64,000 nt of DNA from UBA1189 sp045612925 (GTDB taxonomy: Bacteria > Bacteroidota > Bacteroidia > Bacteroidales > Bacteroidaceae), in the NCBI GenBank assembly GCA_045612925.1, contig JAZKZX010000060.1, forward strand, positions 31,096 to 95,095, in the 5' to 3' direction. This document shows positions 40,147 through 49,685 of the stretch, in pieces; within the stretch, counting starts at the first letter, position 1; every line of letters begins with the position of its first letter. The translations under genes were made by a program, and so were the position numbers. The notes under the pieces were generated by a model that was not told where the DNA came from, did not search any database, and saw nothing but the letters and a program-made list of their open reading frames with translations.

Positions 40147-41505
40147 ATGCAAATCATATTACTCTCAGGTGGCTCGGGTAAGCGCCTGTGGCCCCTGTCG
40201 AACAGTACACGATCGAAGCAGTTCCTACAACTGCTGCAAGACCCCGATGGTAAGCGCGAGTCGATGGTGCAGCGCGTGGTGCGCCAGATAGGTGAGTCGG
40301 CCCTGGAGGCTGAGGTGACCATCGCTACCAGTGCCTCGCAGCGCGACTTCATAGAGACTCAGCTGGGCACGAGGGTGGATGTGGTGGCTGAGCCCGAGCG
40401 CAGAGAAACATTCCCCGCCATCGCCTTGGCCGTGTCGTACCTGGCATCGCAGAAGGGATGCTCGCGCGACGAGGTGGTGCTGGTGATGCCGTGCGATACC
40501 TATACCGAGGCACGCTACTTCGATGTGGCGGCACGCATGGTGGAGCTCGCCCAGCAGGGCGTGGCAGACCTGGTACTGATGGGCATAACGGCGACGCACG
40601 CCTCGGCCGACTTTGGCTATGTGATGCCTGTCAAGGACGACGAGGGCACGCTATGCATGGGGGTGGAGCAGTTCGTCGAGAAACCTACCGAGAGGCGAGC
40701 ACAGGAGCTCATCGCACAGGGGGCTTACTGGAATGGGGGTGTCTTTGCCTTCCGCATAGGCTATATGATGGATCTCGTGGCACGCTATGTGCCGACGGGT
40801 GACTACGCTGAGCTATGCCAACGCTATGGGGAGCTGCCGAAGATAAGCTTTGACTATGAGGTGGCCGAGAAGGCTACGTCGGTGGCCATGGTGCCCTTCG
40901 CGGGTAAGTGGAAGGATCTGGGCGACTGGAAGTCCCTCGTGCACGAACTACCTGCCCACGCCATGGGCAATGTGGTGCTGGGGGGCGATGTCATGGGGAC
41001 GACGGTCATCAATGAGCTGAGTCTGCCTGTGGTGTGCGACGGGGTAAGCAATGTTGTGGTGGCCGCAGGCCACGATGGCATACTGGTGTGTAGCCGTGAG
41101 TCGTCTGAGTATATCAAGCAGTATGTTGACCCTATACACATGCGACCCATGTTTGAGGAGCGCCGTTGGGGCACCTACCGCGTGCTCGATGATGCACGCT
41201 ATGCCGATGGCTCGCACTCGCTGACCAAGAGCATCACGCTGCACCCAGGCAAGTATATATCGTACCAGATACATCACCATCGTACCGAGGTGTGGACATT
41301 CGTCGAGGGTGAGGGTCTCTTCGTGCTCGATGGTGAGGTGCGCCATGTGAAGGCGGGCGATACGGTGATCATACCCGTAGAGCACTATCACTCTATTAAG
41401 GCGCTCACAGAACTTACCTTCATCGAGGTGCAGATGGGAAACCCGCTCATCGAGGAGGATATAGAGCGGTTTGACTGGGACTGGAGTACGAACTGTGAGA
41501 AGTGA
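40147..41505 (+). CDS. manC: Mannose-1-phosphate guanylyltransferase with cupin domain
   Basis: A 452-residue enzyme that makes GDP-mannose from GTP and mannose-1-phosphate. Nucleotidyl-transferase motif GGSGKRLWPLS (8-18), then FVEKP, and a C-terminal cupin (about 365-450) with HHHRTEVWTFVEGEG, the type II phosphomannose-isomerase fold, so it may also isomerise fructose-6-phosphate. ATG at 40147 matches family starts. First gene of manC-gmd-fcl, which supplies GDP-L-fucose for capsule or surface glycans. Confidence 0.92.
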   Translation: MQIILLSGGSGKRLWPLSNSTRSKQFLQLLQDPDGKRESMVQRVVRQIGESALEAEVTIATSASQRDFIETQLGTRVDVVAEPERRETFPAIALAVSYLASQKGCSRDEVVLVMPCDTYTEARYFDVAARMVELAQQGVADLVLMGITATHASADFGYVMPVKDDEGTLCMGVEQFVEKPTERRAQELIAQGAYWNGGVFAFRIGYMMDLVARYVPTGDYAELCQRYGELPKISFDYEVAEKATSVAMVPFAGKWKDLGDWKSLVHELPAHAMGNVVLGGDVMGTTVINELSLPVVCDGVSNVVVAAGHDGILVCSRESSEYIKQYVDPIHMRPMFEERRWGTYRVLDDARYADGSHSLTKSITLHPGKYISYQIHHHRTEVWTFVEGEGLFVLDGEVRHVKAGDTVIIPVEHYHSIKALTELTFIEVQMGNPLIEEDIERFDWDWSTNCEK

Positions 41506-41585
41506 GAACTTCTTTGGGGAATATACATGAGATGTCCTTCCCCTTAGGGGAGGCTTATTACTAAAAAAATAAATATAAGATATAT

Positions 41586-42716
41586 ATGAAAAAAGCATTG
41601 ATAACCGGTGTCACTGGTCAAGACGGGTCGTTCCTGTCAGAGTTTCTTCTAAACAAGGGGTATGAGGTGCATGGCACCATACGCCGCTCGTCGGTAGACT
41701 TCCGTGAGCGTATCGCTCACCTCGAAGGCAACCCACACTTCCACCTCCACTATGCCGACCTGGGCGACTCGCTGAGCCTCATACAGGTCATCGGCAAGGT
41801 ACGTCCCGATGAGATATACAACCTCGCCGCACAGAGCCATGTGCAGGTGAGCTTCGACTCGCCCGAGTTTACCGCTAATGTAGACGCTACGGGAGTACTG
41901 CGCGTGCTCGAGGCTGTACGTCTGTGTGGACTGGCCAGCACATGTCGTATATACCAGGCGTCGACCTCGGAGCTCTATGGTAAGGTAGAGGAGGTGCCGC
42001 AGAATGAGAACACACCCTTCCATCCCTATAGCCCCTATGCCGTGGCCAAGCTCTATGCGCATTGGATAGTGAAGGAGTATCGTGAGGCGTACGATATGTT
42101 TTGCTGCTCGGGCATCCTCTTCAATCACGAGAGCGAGCGCCGTGGCGAGACCTTCGTTACACGCAAGATCACGCTTGCTGCCGCACGCATAGCACAGGGA
42201 AAGCAACGGAAGCTGTACCTGGGCAACCTGTCATCGCTGCGCGACTGGGGATATGCCAAAGATTATGTGGAGTGTATGTGGCTGATGCTGCAGAATGAGA
42301 GACCCGAAGACTTTGTCATCGCTACGGGAGTGCAGCACTCGGTGCGAGACTTCTGCTACTATGCTTTCAAACATGTGGGTATCGAACTGGAGTTTGTGGG
42401 TGAGGGAGCTGACGAGAAAGGCATCGTCAAGAGCATTGACACGCAGGCAACTGCCGTAGCTCATACCCGGATTGCCGTAGGCGATGTGCTGATAGAGGTG
42501 TCGCCCGACTTCTTCCGTCCGACCGATGTGGTGAACCTCTGGGGTGACCCCTCGAAGGCACGCAAGCAATTGGGGTGGGACCCGCAGAAGACGACCTTCG
42601 AGCAGCTCGTGAAGATTATGGTAGAGGCAGATATGGCCAAGGTGGCCGTGGAACGCGCCAGCGAACATATCACCACCAACCTCGTAGAGTACCTCGAAAA
42701 GGGTATCGTAAAGTAA
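41586..42716 (+). CDS. gmd: GDP-mannose 4,6-dehydratase
   Basis: A 376-residue SDR enzyme: cofactor motif GVTGQDGSF (8-16), active-site Y151-x3-K155 in YSPYAVAK, and NHESERRGETFVTRKIT, which is diagnostic of GMDs. It converts GDP-mannose to GDP-4-keto-6-deoxymannose. A CCCCTTAGGGG hairpin lies between manC and this gene. Confidence 0.95.
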   Translation: MKKALITGVTGQDGSFLSEFLLNKGYEVHGTIRRSSVDFRERIAHLEGNPHFHLHYADLGDSLSLIQVIGKVRPDEIYNLAAQSHVQVSFDSPEFTANVDATGVLRVLEAVRLCGLASTCRIYQASTSELYGKVEEVPQNENTPFHPYSPYAVAKLYAHWIVKEYREAYDMFCCSGILFNHESERRGETFVTRKITLAAARIAQGKQRKLYLGNLSSLRDWGYAKDYVECMWLMLQNERPEDFVIATGVQHSVRDFCYYAFKHVGIELEFVGEGADEKGIVKSIDTQATAVAHTRIAVGDVLIEVSPDFFRPTDVVNLWGDPSKARKQLGWDPQKTTFEQLVKIMVEADMAKVAVERASEHITTNLVEYLEKGIVK

Positions 42717-42726
42717 TGCGCGTGGA

Positions 42727-43671
42727 ATGATGGAGAAGAACGCTAAGATCTATGTGGCTGGCCACCGCGGTATGGTGGGGTCGGCCATCGTACGAGAGTT
42801 GAAGAAGCAGGGGTACACCCGCATCGTCACCCGCACACATGCCGAGCTCGACCTTTGCAGGCAAGACCAGGTGGAGCGCTTCTTTGCTGAGGAGCGCCCT
42901 GACTATGTGTTCCTCGCTGCAGCCAAGGTGGGAGGTATCGTAGCCAACCAAAGCGCACTGGCCGACTTTATGTACGACAACATGATGCTCGAGATGAATG
43001 TCATCCATGCTGCATGGCAGCACGGATGTACGAAACTCTTGTTTCTCGGCTCATCGTGCATCTATCCGCGATTAGCACCACAGCCCATGCCCGAGAGCTG
43101 CCTGCTCACTTCGGCACTGGAGCCTACCAATGAGGCCTATGCGCTGGCCAAGATATCGGGACTGAAGTATTGCGAGTACCTCAACCGACAGTATGGCACC
43201 GACTACATCAGCGTGATGCCTACCAATCTCTATGGCCCCAACGACAACTATCACCCCACGCACAGCCATGTGCTGCCCGCACTGATACGCCGATTCCATG
43301 AGGCTAAAGAGGCTGGACTCGACACGGTGACTTGCTGGGGCGACGGTACACCGCTGCGAGAGTTTCTCTATGTAGATGACCTCGCCCACCTGTGCGTGTT
43401 CCTGATGAACAATTATAGTGGCAACGAGACGGTCAATGCAGGTACGGGAAAGGAGATCTCTATCAAGGCGCTCACCGAACTGGTGGCCAAGGTGGTGGGC
43501 TATGAGGGGCAGATCCTATGGGACACCTCGAAGCCTAATGGTACGCCTCGCAAACTGCTCGATGTATCGAAGGCTGAAACATTGGGATGGCGCTATCGCA
43601 CCGAATTGGAGGAGGGCATACGACTCGCGTACAACGACTTCCTCAGCAATCCTATGCGGGCTGAGCGGTAG
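42727..43671 (+). CDS. fcl: GDP-L-fucose synthase
   Basis: A 314-residue epimerase/reductase: GHRGMVG (12-18), active-site Y138-x3-K142 in NEAYALAK, with LGSSCIYPR and YGPNDNY typical of WcaG. It completes GDP-L-fucose using NADPH. It starts 10 nt after gmd, so the two are one operon; ATG codons at 42727 and 42730 are both possible. Confidence 0.95.
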   Translation: MMEKNAKIYVAGHRGMVGSAIVRELKKQGYTRIVTRTHAELDLCRQDQVERFFAEERPDYVFLAAAKVGGIVANQSALADFMYDNMMLEMNVIHAAWQHGCTKLLFLGSSCIYPRLAPQPMPESCLLTSALEPTNEAYALAKISGLKYCEYLNRQYGTDYISVMPTNLYGPNDNYHPTHSHVLPALIRRFHEAKEAGLDTVTCWGDGTPLREFLYVDDLAHLCVFLMNNYSGNETVNAGTGKEISIKALTELVAKVVGYEGQILWDTSKPNGTPRKLLDVSKAETLGWRYRTELEEGIRLAYNDFLSNPMRAER

Positions 43672-43708
43672 TATCCGCAGGAACTTTTGCCAAGCATAGA
43701 CAAAGAGT

Positions 43709-43736
43709 AGAGGGTGTACCCGCGGGTACACCCTCT
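43709..43736. terminator. 28-bp perfect palindrome between convergent genes
   Basis: AGAGGGTGTACCCG followed at once by its complement CGGGTACACCCTCT. It lies between fcl and the transporter gene on the other strand, and can act as a terminator for both. Confidence 0.7.
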
Positions 43737-43759
43737 TGCTTGTTATCCTACCTTAAGGG

Positions 43760-46264
43760 CTACTTACTGCTCTTGAGGTATGAGCCGAGCGATAACAGCC
43801 AGGCCACTACGATACTTACCACCATGCCGATGGCACCGAAGAGGAGGAAGTTGGCGTTGGTGTACTCGCTCATCCAGAACACGACAATCTCGCCAGCGAC
43901 GAAGCCTGCCAGTGCGGCATTGCCCTTGACACGCTTCATGAACACGGCGATGAAGAACAGTCCGCCCAAGCCGCTAGTGAGCAGGCCGAGGGCTTCGTTG
44001 AAGAAGTCGAGGAACGACTGGATGTTCCATGTGGCCATGAACAGGGCGAGAGCCAAGCCGATGAGACCGCTCACTACGGATGCCCAGCGGGCTATGACGA
44101 CGAGTTGTGAGTCGGTGGTGGGGCGGAAGCGCTTCCAGAAGTCGATACTGAAGGCGGTGGCAACACTGTTGATGTTGCTCGAAATGGTACTCATGGTGGC
44201 AGCAAAGATGGCTGCGATGAGGGCTCCGGCTATACCTGCTGGCATCTGGCTCATCATGAAGAAGGGGAAGATGGCATCGCTCTGTCCCATGGTGACGTCG
44301 AGCTCTGCAGGGTGGGTCTTGTAAAAGGTGTAGAGACCCGTACCAATCATGTAGAAGGCAACGGAGACGAACACGCTCATGACTCCATTGACGAGGATGC
44401 CACGGCCAGCAGACTTCTCATCGGGAGTGGTGAGGTAGCGCTGGATGACGGTCTGGTCAGAGGTGTAGGAGATGAGGTTGTTAGCCAAGCCACCGATGAT
44501 GATGACCCACCATACACCGCCCGACCATGCGTTGCTCCAGTCGAAGAGGCGCAGCTTGTCATTCTCCAAGGCAAGGTCGATGCAGCCCATCACACCGCCC
44601 TCAGTGCCCATGGCAAGGTATACGACGGCAAAGATGGCGCCAAACACGAGGATCAGTCCCTGTACTACGTCGCCCCAGATAACAGCCTCGACACCACCCA
44701 TAGTACAGTAGACGATAGTGACCAACCCCATGAGCACGATGCACAGGTAGATGTCGATACCTGTCACGGCGGTGAGTGCCAATGAGGGGAGGTAGAGCAC
44801 GATGGCCATGCGCACAATCATAAACACGCAGAACAGTGCCGAGGCCAGCAGGCGGGTGAAGAGGTTGAAGCGCTGCTCCAGTATCTCGTAGGCGCTGGTG
44901 ACGTTGAGCTTGCGGAAGTAGGGTAGGTAATACTTGATGACGGGGAAGCTGATGAGCAGGATCATCCACAACATGGGGTAGTAGGTCCAGTCGGTGGTGT
45001 AGGCCTTGGCAGGGATGGTCATGTAGGTAATGGCGCTGAGCATGGTGGCGTAGATACTGATACCCGCTGCCCACCAGGGGATGCGGCCACCGCCCTTGAA
45101 GAAGTCGTCGGCGCCATTCTCCTTGCGCATGAAGTAGATACCCATGCCGAGCATGCCGAGGAGGTAGAGGGCGAGGACGGCCCAGTTGAGCCAGCCGAAG
45201 CGCTTTTCGTTGGTGACCTCTACATGGCTCACATCGGTGCTGCGTATGCCGGGCATCAGTTCGCCACCGCTATAGCTCCAGCCCTTGCCACCCACCTCAG
45301 GCGTAAGGCAAGCACCGGCACGAGCCAGAAGGCTGTCGCCAGGGAGCATGCCCCATGAGTCGGTGATGGTGTGGTAGGTGAGCACCTCACTGCGGAAACG
45401 GTACCACGCGGGCTGATGGCGCAGGTAGAGGCTATCCTGCTTGCCCTCGATGGCGCTGAGGAAGATGTCGTGGTCGACACCGCCGAAGAATAGTATGTGA
45501 CTATAGCCCGATGTGGCGCAGGTGGCACCCACCACGGCTTGTATCTGCTGGGTGCGGGCACCGTCGGTCTCGTCTATCCATGCCAATGAGGGGGATGTGC
45601 GATGCCACTGCGAGTTGCCCTTCTTGAGGTTGGCAATGGTCATATACACGCCGTCGGTGTGCACTATCGCTGCTCGGTTTTCGCCCTTGGGTTGGTAGCC
45701 TCCGAAGATGAAGAGCGCGTAGCCCGAGGCTGTGTTCTGCACAGCCACGCAGGGTTGCAGGCGACAATCGTCGGGGAGGGTGGCGGCAATGGTCCACGCC
45801 TTGCCTTCGCTGGGGAAGGGGAGGGCATATACCTCGCGGTTGGGGATGCCATAGGTCTGTCCGCCAGCTACCCAGAGCATACCATCATGGTAGGTGGCGG
45901 CGAAGTTGTCCAGTGCCTTGGGCAGTGAGGCGATGGGGGTAGAGGTACCATCGGCAGCATTGAGAAACTCGCACTCGCTGAGCGAGCCGTCGGCATTCAT
46001 GCCACCCAGATATACGGCACCGCCAGGCATCTGTACGCTGGCACCGTAGGCGCGGGGGTAGTAGACCTTCTGTCCGCCATCGGCACAGGGTATATCGGGG
46101 AAGTTGCAGCCACCGTAGACGCTGAGCGAACCATTGAGCCAACCGGCATAGTGTCCCGACACGGCATTGTCCAGAGGTGTTGCGGGCGTTACGGTGACAC
46201 GATTCTGCGCCATGCTGAGCAGGGAGCAGAGCAATGTTATGGATATGAAGAGATGTTTTCTCAT
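43760..46264 (-). CDS. Kelch mutarotase-SSS sodium symporter fusion (sialic-acid NanM-NanT type)
   Basis: An 834-residue protein. Signal peptide (1-19), then Kelch-type blades (about 30-350, with GGQTYGIPNREVYAL, LFIFGGYQP, ILFFGGVDHD) like the NanM sialate mutarotase, then about 12 membrane helices of the SSS family (from 365; GTEGGVMGCIDLAL, LISYTSDQTVIQRY, FAATMSTISSNINSVATAF). The outer domain would convert alpha- to beta-sialic acid in the periplasm and pass it to the Na+ symporter. It is 10 nt downstream of the NanE-type gene. Confidence 0.85.
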   Translation of the reverse strand: MRKHLFISITLLCSLLSMAQNRVTVTPATPLDNAVSGHYAGWLNGSLSVYGGCNFPDIPCADGGQKVYYPRAYGASVQMPGGAVYLGGMNADGSLSECEFLNAADGTSTPIASLPKALDNFAATYHDGMLWVAGGQTYGIPNREVYALPFPSEGKAWTIAATLPDDCRLQPCVAVQNTASGYALFIFGGYQPKGENRAAIVHTDGVYMTIANLKKGNSQWHRTSPSLAWIDETDGARTQQIQAVVGATCATSGYSHILFFGGVDHDIFLSAIEGKQDSLYLRHQPAWYRFRSEVLTYHTITDSWGMLPGDSLLARAGACLTPEVGGKGWSYSGGELMPGIRSTDVSHVEVTNEKRFGWLNWAVLALYLLGMLGMGIYFMRKENGADDFFKGGGRIPWWAAGISIYATMLSAITYMTIPAKAYTTDWTYYPMLWMILLISFPVIKYYLPYFRKLNVTSAYEILEQRFNLFTRLLASALFCVFMIVRMAIVLYLPSLALTAVTGIDIYLCIVLMGLVTIVYCTMGGVEAVIWGDVVQGLILVFGAIFAVVYLAMGTEGGVMGCIDLALENDKLRLFDWSNAWSGGVWWVIIIGGLANNLISYTSDQTVIQRYLTTPDEKSAGRGILVNGVMSVFVSVAFYMIGTGLYTFYKTHPAELDVTMGQSDAIFPFFMMSQMPAGIAGALIAAIFAATMSTISSNINSVATAFSIDFWKRFRPTTDSQLVVIARWASVVSGLIGLALALFMATWNIQSFLDFFNEALGLLTSGLGGLFFIAVFMKRVKGNAALAGFVAGEIVVFWMSEYTNANFLLFGAIGMVVSIVVAWLLSLGSYLKSSK

Positions 46265-46274
46265 ACGGCTTTCC

Positions 46275-47444
46275 TTACTTCGTTAGTTCTTTACACAATT
46301 CGTACGACTTGATCATCATGCGGGGGATGTGGAAGGGCCCCTTGAAGATGTTACCCTTAGCAGGTTGTGCTACGGTGCCGTCGCGATGCAGGTAGCCATA
46401 CCACTCGCCATACTCGCTGTCGGGGAAGTGGGTGTAGGTCCACTCGCTGATCTGGCGGTGCATCTCGATATACTTCTCATCGCCCGTAGCCTCATAGGCA
46501 TAGAGGGTGGCAATGATGGCCTCGGTCTGCGGCCACCAGAACTTCATGTCTTGTGAGTAGTCCTGAGGAGGTAGACCACGGCAGTCGCGGAAGTTGATGA
46601 TGCCGCCATACTGCTCGTCCCATCCCCACTGCCATGACCAATCGAGAATCTCGAGGGCACGCTGGGTGATCTCCTTGTCCCAACCGTGGTGCTTGGCCTC
46701 TTCGAGCATGAACCATGCCGTCTCGATGCAGTGTCCGGGGTTGATGACACGACCATTGATGGTGTCGATGAACCCCCCGTTGGGGCCTACCATCTCGAGC
46801 AATGCCTTGAACTCGGGCTTCACGAAGTCCTTGAGCGACTCTAATGACTCGTCGATCTGTTGGTCGAGCACGGGGTCACTGATCACCTCGCGGATCCGTG
46901 AGGCGGTGTTGATGAGGATCATCACGATAGAGTGGCCCTTGGCCTGCAGGGTGTCGAGGTACTTAGGTTCGAGGCAACCGGGTGTGGCGATGAAACGGCG
47001 TATGTCTTTGAACAGCTTGAGCGCCTTCTCTGCATAGTTCATGTCGCCCGATGCCTTGGCATACTCGGCCATGGCGATGGCGGCAAACGACTCGGAGAAG
47101 ACGTAGCGGCGCTTGCGCAGGGGATGGCCGTCGGCTGTCACCTCGAAATACATGCGACCATCGGTGTCGAAGCAGTGTGCCTCGATGAAGTCAATGGTGC
47201 TCTTGGCTGCAGCCAGCCACTCGGGATTCTGCTCTATGGTGTTATAAGCAAAGGATGCCACGAAGGCAAAGCGCCCTTGGAACCATACCGACTTGGTGGT
47301 GTCGATGAGCGAACCATCGCGGTTAACACAAGTGTAGATACCGCCATTCACGCGGTCGAGTCCGTTCTTGAGCCAAAAGGGCATGATGTTTTCGGTAAGG
47401 TCGGCACGATAGCGCTCGGCCCAGGTGTTGAGGTAATTTTTCAT
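46275..47444 (-). CDS. N-acylglucosamine 2-epimerase family (NanE-type AGE)
   Basis: A 389-residue alpha/alpha barrel enzyme: MPFWLKNGLDRVNGGIYT, ESFAAIAMAEYA, PGHCIETAWFMLEEAKHHGW (active-site His) and KFWWPQTEAI. In Bacteroides fragilis and Tannerella, an AGE-family NanE changes ManNAc to GlcNAc in sialic-acid breakdown. Cellobiose 2-epimerases share this fold, but the neighbour transporter favours sialic acid. Confidence 0.85.
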   Translation of the reverse strand: MKNYLNTWAERYRADLTENIMPFWLKNGLDRVNGGIYTCVNRDGSLIDTTKSVWFQGRFAFVASFAYNTIEQNPEWLAAAKSTIDFIEAHCFDTDGRMYFEVTADGHPLRKRRYVFSESFAAIAMAEYAKASGDMNYAEKALKLFKDIRRFIATPGCLEPKYLDTLQAKGHSIVMILINTASRIREVISDPVLDQQIDESLESLKDFVKPEFKALLEMVGPNGGFIDTINGRVINPGHCIETAWFMLEEAKHHGWDKEITQRALEILDWSWQWGWDEQYGGIINFRDCRGLPPQDYSQDMKFWWPQTEAIIATLYAYEATGDEKYIEMHRQISEWTYTHFPDSEYGEWYGYLHRDGTVAQPAKGNIFKGPFHIPRMMIKSYELCKELTK

Positions 47445-47516
47445 AGGATATGTGTATTAATAATGATAGATGATACGTCTTTTATTTTTTTTCGGGTAGT
47501 TCGATGACTCCTCTTT

Positions 47517-48947
47517 TTAACGATGCTGCCTTGCTCGCAATTCTTGCGTGCGCAAGCTGTCTTTGTAGTGGTTGTGTGCTGCCACACGCTCGGGACTCAG
47601 TGCGGCATCGCTATTACCTTCCCATCTGCGACATAGGTAGATGGGTTCGTATATGCGCCCCAACTTGTAGCTGCGGCTGATGGCAATGCCTACTGCATAG
47701 TCTTCGCCATAGCTCACATTGGGGAACCCTATCTCACGGATGATAGGGGTGTAGAATGCACGTGGTGCCCCCAGCCCGTTGATGCGCAAGGCGTTGTTCA
47801 TACCATTCTCGGGGGTCCACTCACGGTGGTCGATGATGCCGGGAGGGAGCGTATCCAAGGCAAAGTTGCACAAGCGGTAACTGCCTACCACCATGGCACA
47901 CTGCTCGCGACGGAAGGTGTCGACGATGCGTTGTAGCGTGTGTGTGTCACTATAGAGGTCGTCACTGTCGAGCTGCACAGCATAGCGCCCGCATTGATCG
48001 TGACGTATGGCAAGATCCCAGCAACCACCAATGCCGAGGTCAATGCGCTCGGGAGTGATCATTACCACTTGTTTGTTATCGCTGATGAGTTGTGTTACAA
48101 TCTCGGTGGTGCCATCTGTAGAGTGGTTGTCTACCACGATGAGGTTGAATCTGAAGTCGGTATCCTGTGATAGCACCGAATGTATGGCATCTGCAATTGT
48201 CTTTGCACGATTCCTAACGGGAATGATGACGGTGGCCTCGTAGGGAAACTCTCCCACGGTAGGGTCTATGCTCTGCAGTGTGAGATAGTCAACAAAGGCA
48301 CCCACAGATTTAAGGTGTGTGGTACAAGCACGTTCCATTTCGATCTGTATCTGTCGGTTGCGCGGGTCTACATAGTCAAATTGTTTCTCTCCCGAGCTGC
48401 GTGTGTCTTGCTCCTGCTCGGTATAAAGGTATTCGTTGATGTGTACCAGTCGGCCTGTGCGACTGATAAAGAGTCGCAGCTGATATAGTGCCGCATGTTG
48501 CATGGCTTCGGGTTCAGTAGCGAGGAACTGGCGTAGGGCCTCGGTGCGTATCAGTACCATGGGGCCAAAGTCAAAGTCGTCGCGTATGCTACCTTCCTGA
48601 TATTCGTTGGTGGGTACGGCGAGTGTATCGCCCTGTTTGGTGGCATGTCTATTGCAATAGACCCAGTCGGCATGGCTATCGGTGGCTACAGCCAGCATAC
48701 GCTCTATCGCGCGATATCCTATACAAAGGCCTCCTGCATGAGTATATATGAGGAGGTATTCAGTGCTGCACAATCTGTCTATGGTTTTCAGTGCCTCGCT
48801 AGAGAGGTTACGTTCGAGGGGTATGAAGGAATTGCCTGCATCGCCTTCGATTATATGTATATTATTGACGAGTGGACATGCCGCAAATTCGCAGCGTAAT
48901 GTGTCGGCGCTGATTTGTGGTACGAAACAGTCGATTCGATGTGACAT
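47517..48947 (-). CDS. GT-A glycosyltransferase (family 2 type)
   Basis: A 476-residue protein. Residues about 240-420 are a GT2 domain: ATVIIPVRNRAKTIADAIHSVLSQ, VVDNHSTDGTTE, and the DxD site LDSDDLY. The N-terminal 230 residues look like a second, looser GT-A fold (NSFIPLERNLSSEALKTI, EYLLIYTHAGGLCIGYRAIERM) whose catalytic acids I cannot see. No membrane helix. Next to NanE/NanT by position only; acceptor unknown. Confidence 0.85.
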   Translation of the reverse strand: MSHRIDCFVPQISADTLRCEFAACPLVNNIHIIEGDAGNSFIPLERNLSSEALKTIDRLCSTEYLLIYTHAGGLCIGYRAIERMLAVATDSHADWVYCNRHATKQGDTLAVPTNEYQEGSIRDDFDFGPMVLIRTEALRQFLATEPEAMQHAALYQLRLFISRTGRLVHINEYLYTEQEQDTRSSGEKQFDYVDPRNRQIQIEMERACTTHLKSVGAFVDYLTLQSIDPTVGEFPYEATVIIPVRNRAKTIADAIHSVLSQDTDFRFNLIVVDNHSTDGTTEIVTQLISDNKQVVMITPERIDLGIGGCWDLAIRHDQCGRYAVQLDSDDLYSDTHTLQRIVDTFRREQCAMVVGSYRLCNFALDTLPPGIIDHREWTPENGMNNALRINGLGAPRAFYTPIIREIGFPNVSYGEDYAVGIAISRSYKLGRIYEPIYLCRRWEGNSDAALSPERVAAHNHYKDSLRTQELRARQHR

Positions 48948-48985
48948 AGTAATCTATATTCTACAATAAATATATATGAATGTTA

Positions 48986-48993
48986 CAAAAGTA
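48986..48993 (-). promoter_or_regulatory. -7 element of the glycosyltransferase gene
   Basis: Minus-strand TACTTTTG, 39 nt above the start codon; no clear -33 box. Confidence 0.4.
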
Positions 48994-49031
48994 TAAAAAA
49001 AATGCATATTATCACCGATTGGTGTCAGTAT

Positions 49032-49063
49032 TTTGCAATTTTATAAAATAGTTTGTACCTTCG
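49032..49063 (+). promoter_or_regulatory. Promoter of the META lipoprotein gene
   Basis: TTTG at 49032-49035, 20 nt, TACCTTCG at 49056-49063. Confidence 0.6.
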
Positions 49064-49106
49064 TTGGCGAAAGAATAGTATTTAGTGTTAACAAAATTAG
49101 AAAAAG

Positions 49107-49517
49107 ATGAAAAAGGTAACTAATTTGTGTATGGCTTTGGTAGCCGCTTTAGTGATGGTAAGTTGTGTTGAAAAGAATACATTCGAACAGCTCGAGGGTG
49201 AATGGAATGTGGTGTCGGTAGGCGAGTTGATAGTCCCTGATTCGGTAGACGCCTTTATGGGATTCAATATTGCTGAACAATTGGTCTTTGGTTGCACCGG
49301 ATGTAACCAGCTTACAGGTACTCTCCCCACAGAGGTAAGCTCCGACATGCCCATGTTTGCTGCTTTAGGTAGCACCCGAAAGGCTTGTGCTGACATGACT
49401 GTCGAAGATGCAATGCTCCCAGCGTTGGGTAGTGTGGTCGACTTCAAGGTAGAGGGGGATAACCTCTATTTCCTCGATGCTGCAGGTTCTACGGTATTGA
49501 CTTTGGAGAAGCGATAA
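49107..49517 (+). CDS. META/HslJ-domain lipoprotein
   Basis: A 136-residue protein with a lipoprotein signal ending VMVSC (Cys20). The rest is a META domain: LEGEWNVVSVGE, FGCTGCNQLTGTL, GSTRKACADMTVEDAMLPAL, and LYFLDAAGSTVLTLEK. HslJ in E. coli has this fold and is linked to novobiocin resistance and heat shock. Likely anchored in the inner leaflet of the outer membrane. Terminator follows at 49547. Confidence 0.85.
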   Translation: MKKVTNLCMALVAALVMVSCVEKNTFEQLEGEWNVVSVGELIVPDSVDAFMGFNIAEQLVFGCTGCNQLTGTLPTEVSSDMPMFAALGSTRKACADMTVEDAMLPALGSVVDFKVEGDNLYFLDAAGSTVLTLEKR

Positions 49518-49546
49518 TCGACGTAGATGGAAATAATATCTTATAG

Positions 49547-49579
49547 GCATGAGGGTGTGATGACATACCCTCATGCTTT
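49547..49579 (+). terminator. Terminator after the META lipoprotein
   Basis: GCATGAGGGT (49547-49556) pairs with ACCCTCATGC (49567-49576), followed by TTTG. A strong 10-bp stem, with a short T run. Confidence 0.7.
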
Positions 49580-49631
49580 GTATATAACAGCTTCTGTAAG
49601 TTGGTCGTTTTGATAGAAAAACGGACTAATG

Positions 49632-49663
49632 TTTGGCTATAAGGATTATTTGCTATACATTTG
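49632..49663 (+). promoter_or_regulatory. Promoter of the ClC gene
   Basis: TTTG at 49632-49635, 20 nt, TACATTTG at 49656-49663; the ATG is 22 nt later. Confidence 0.7.
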
Positions 49664-49685
49664 CGAGATTGTTGTTTTGTAATCT

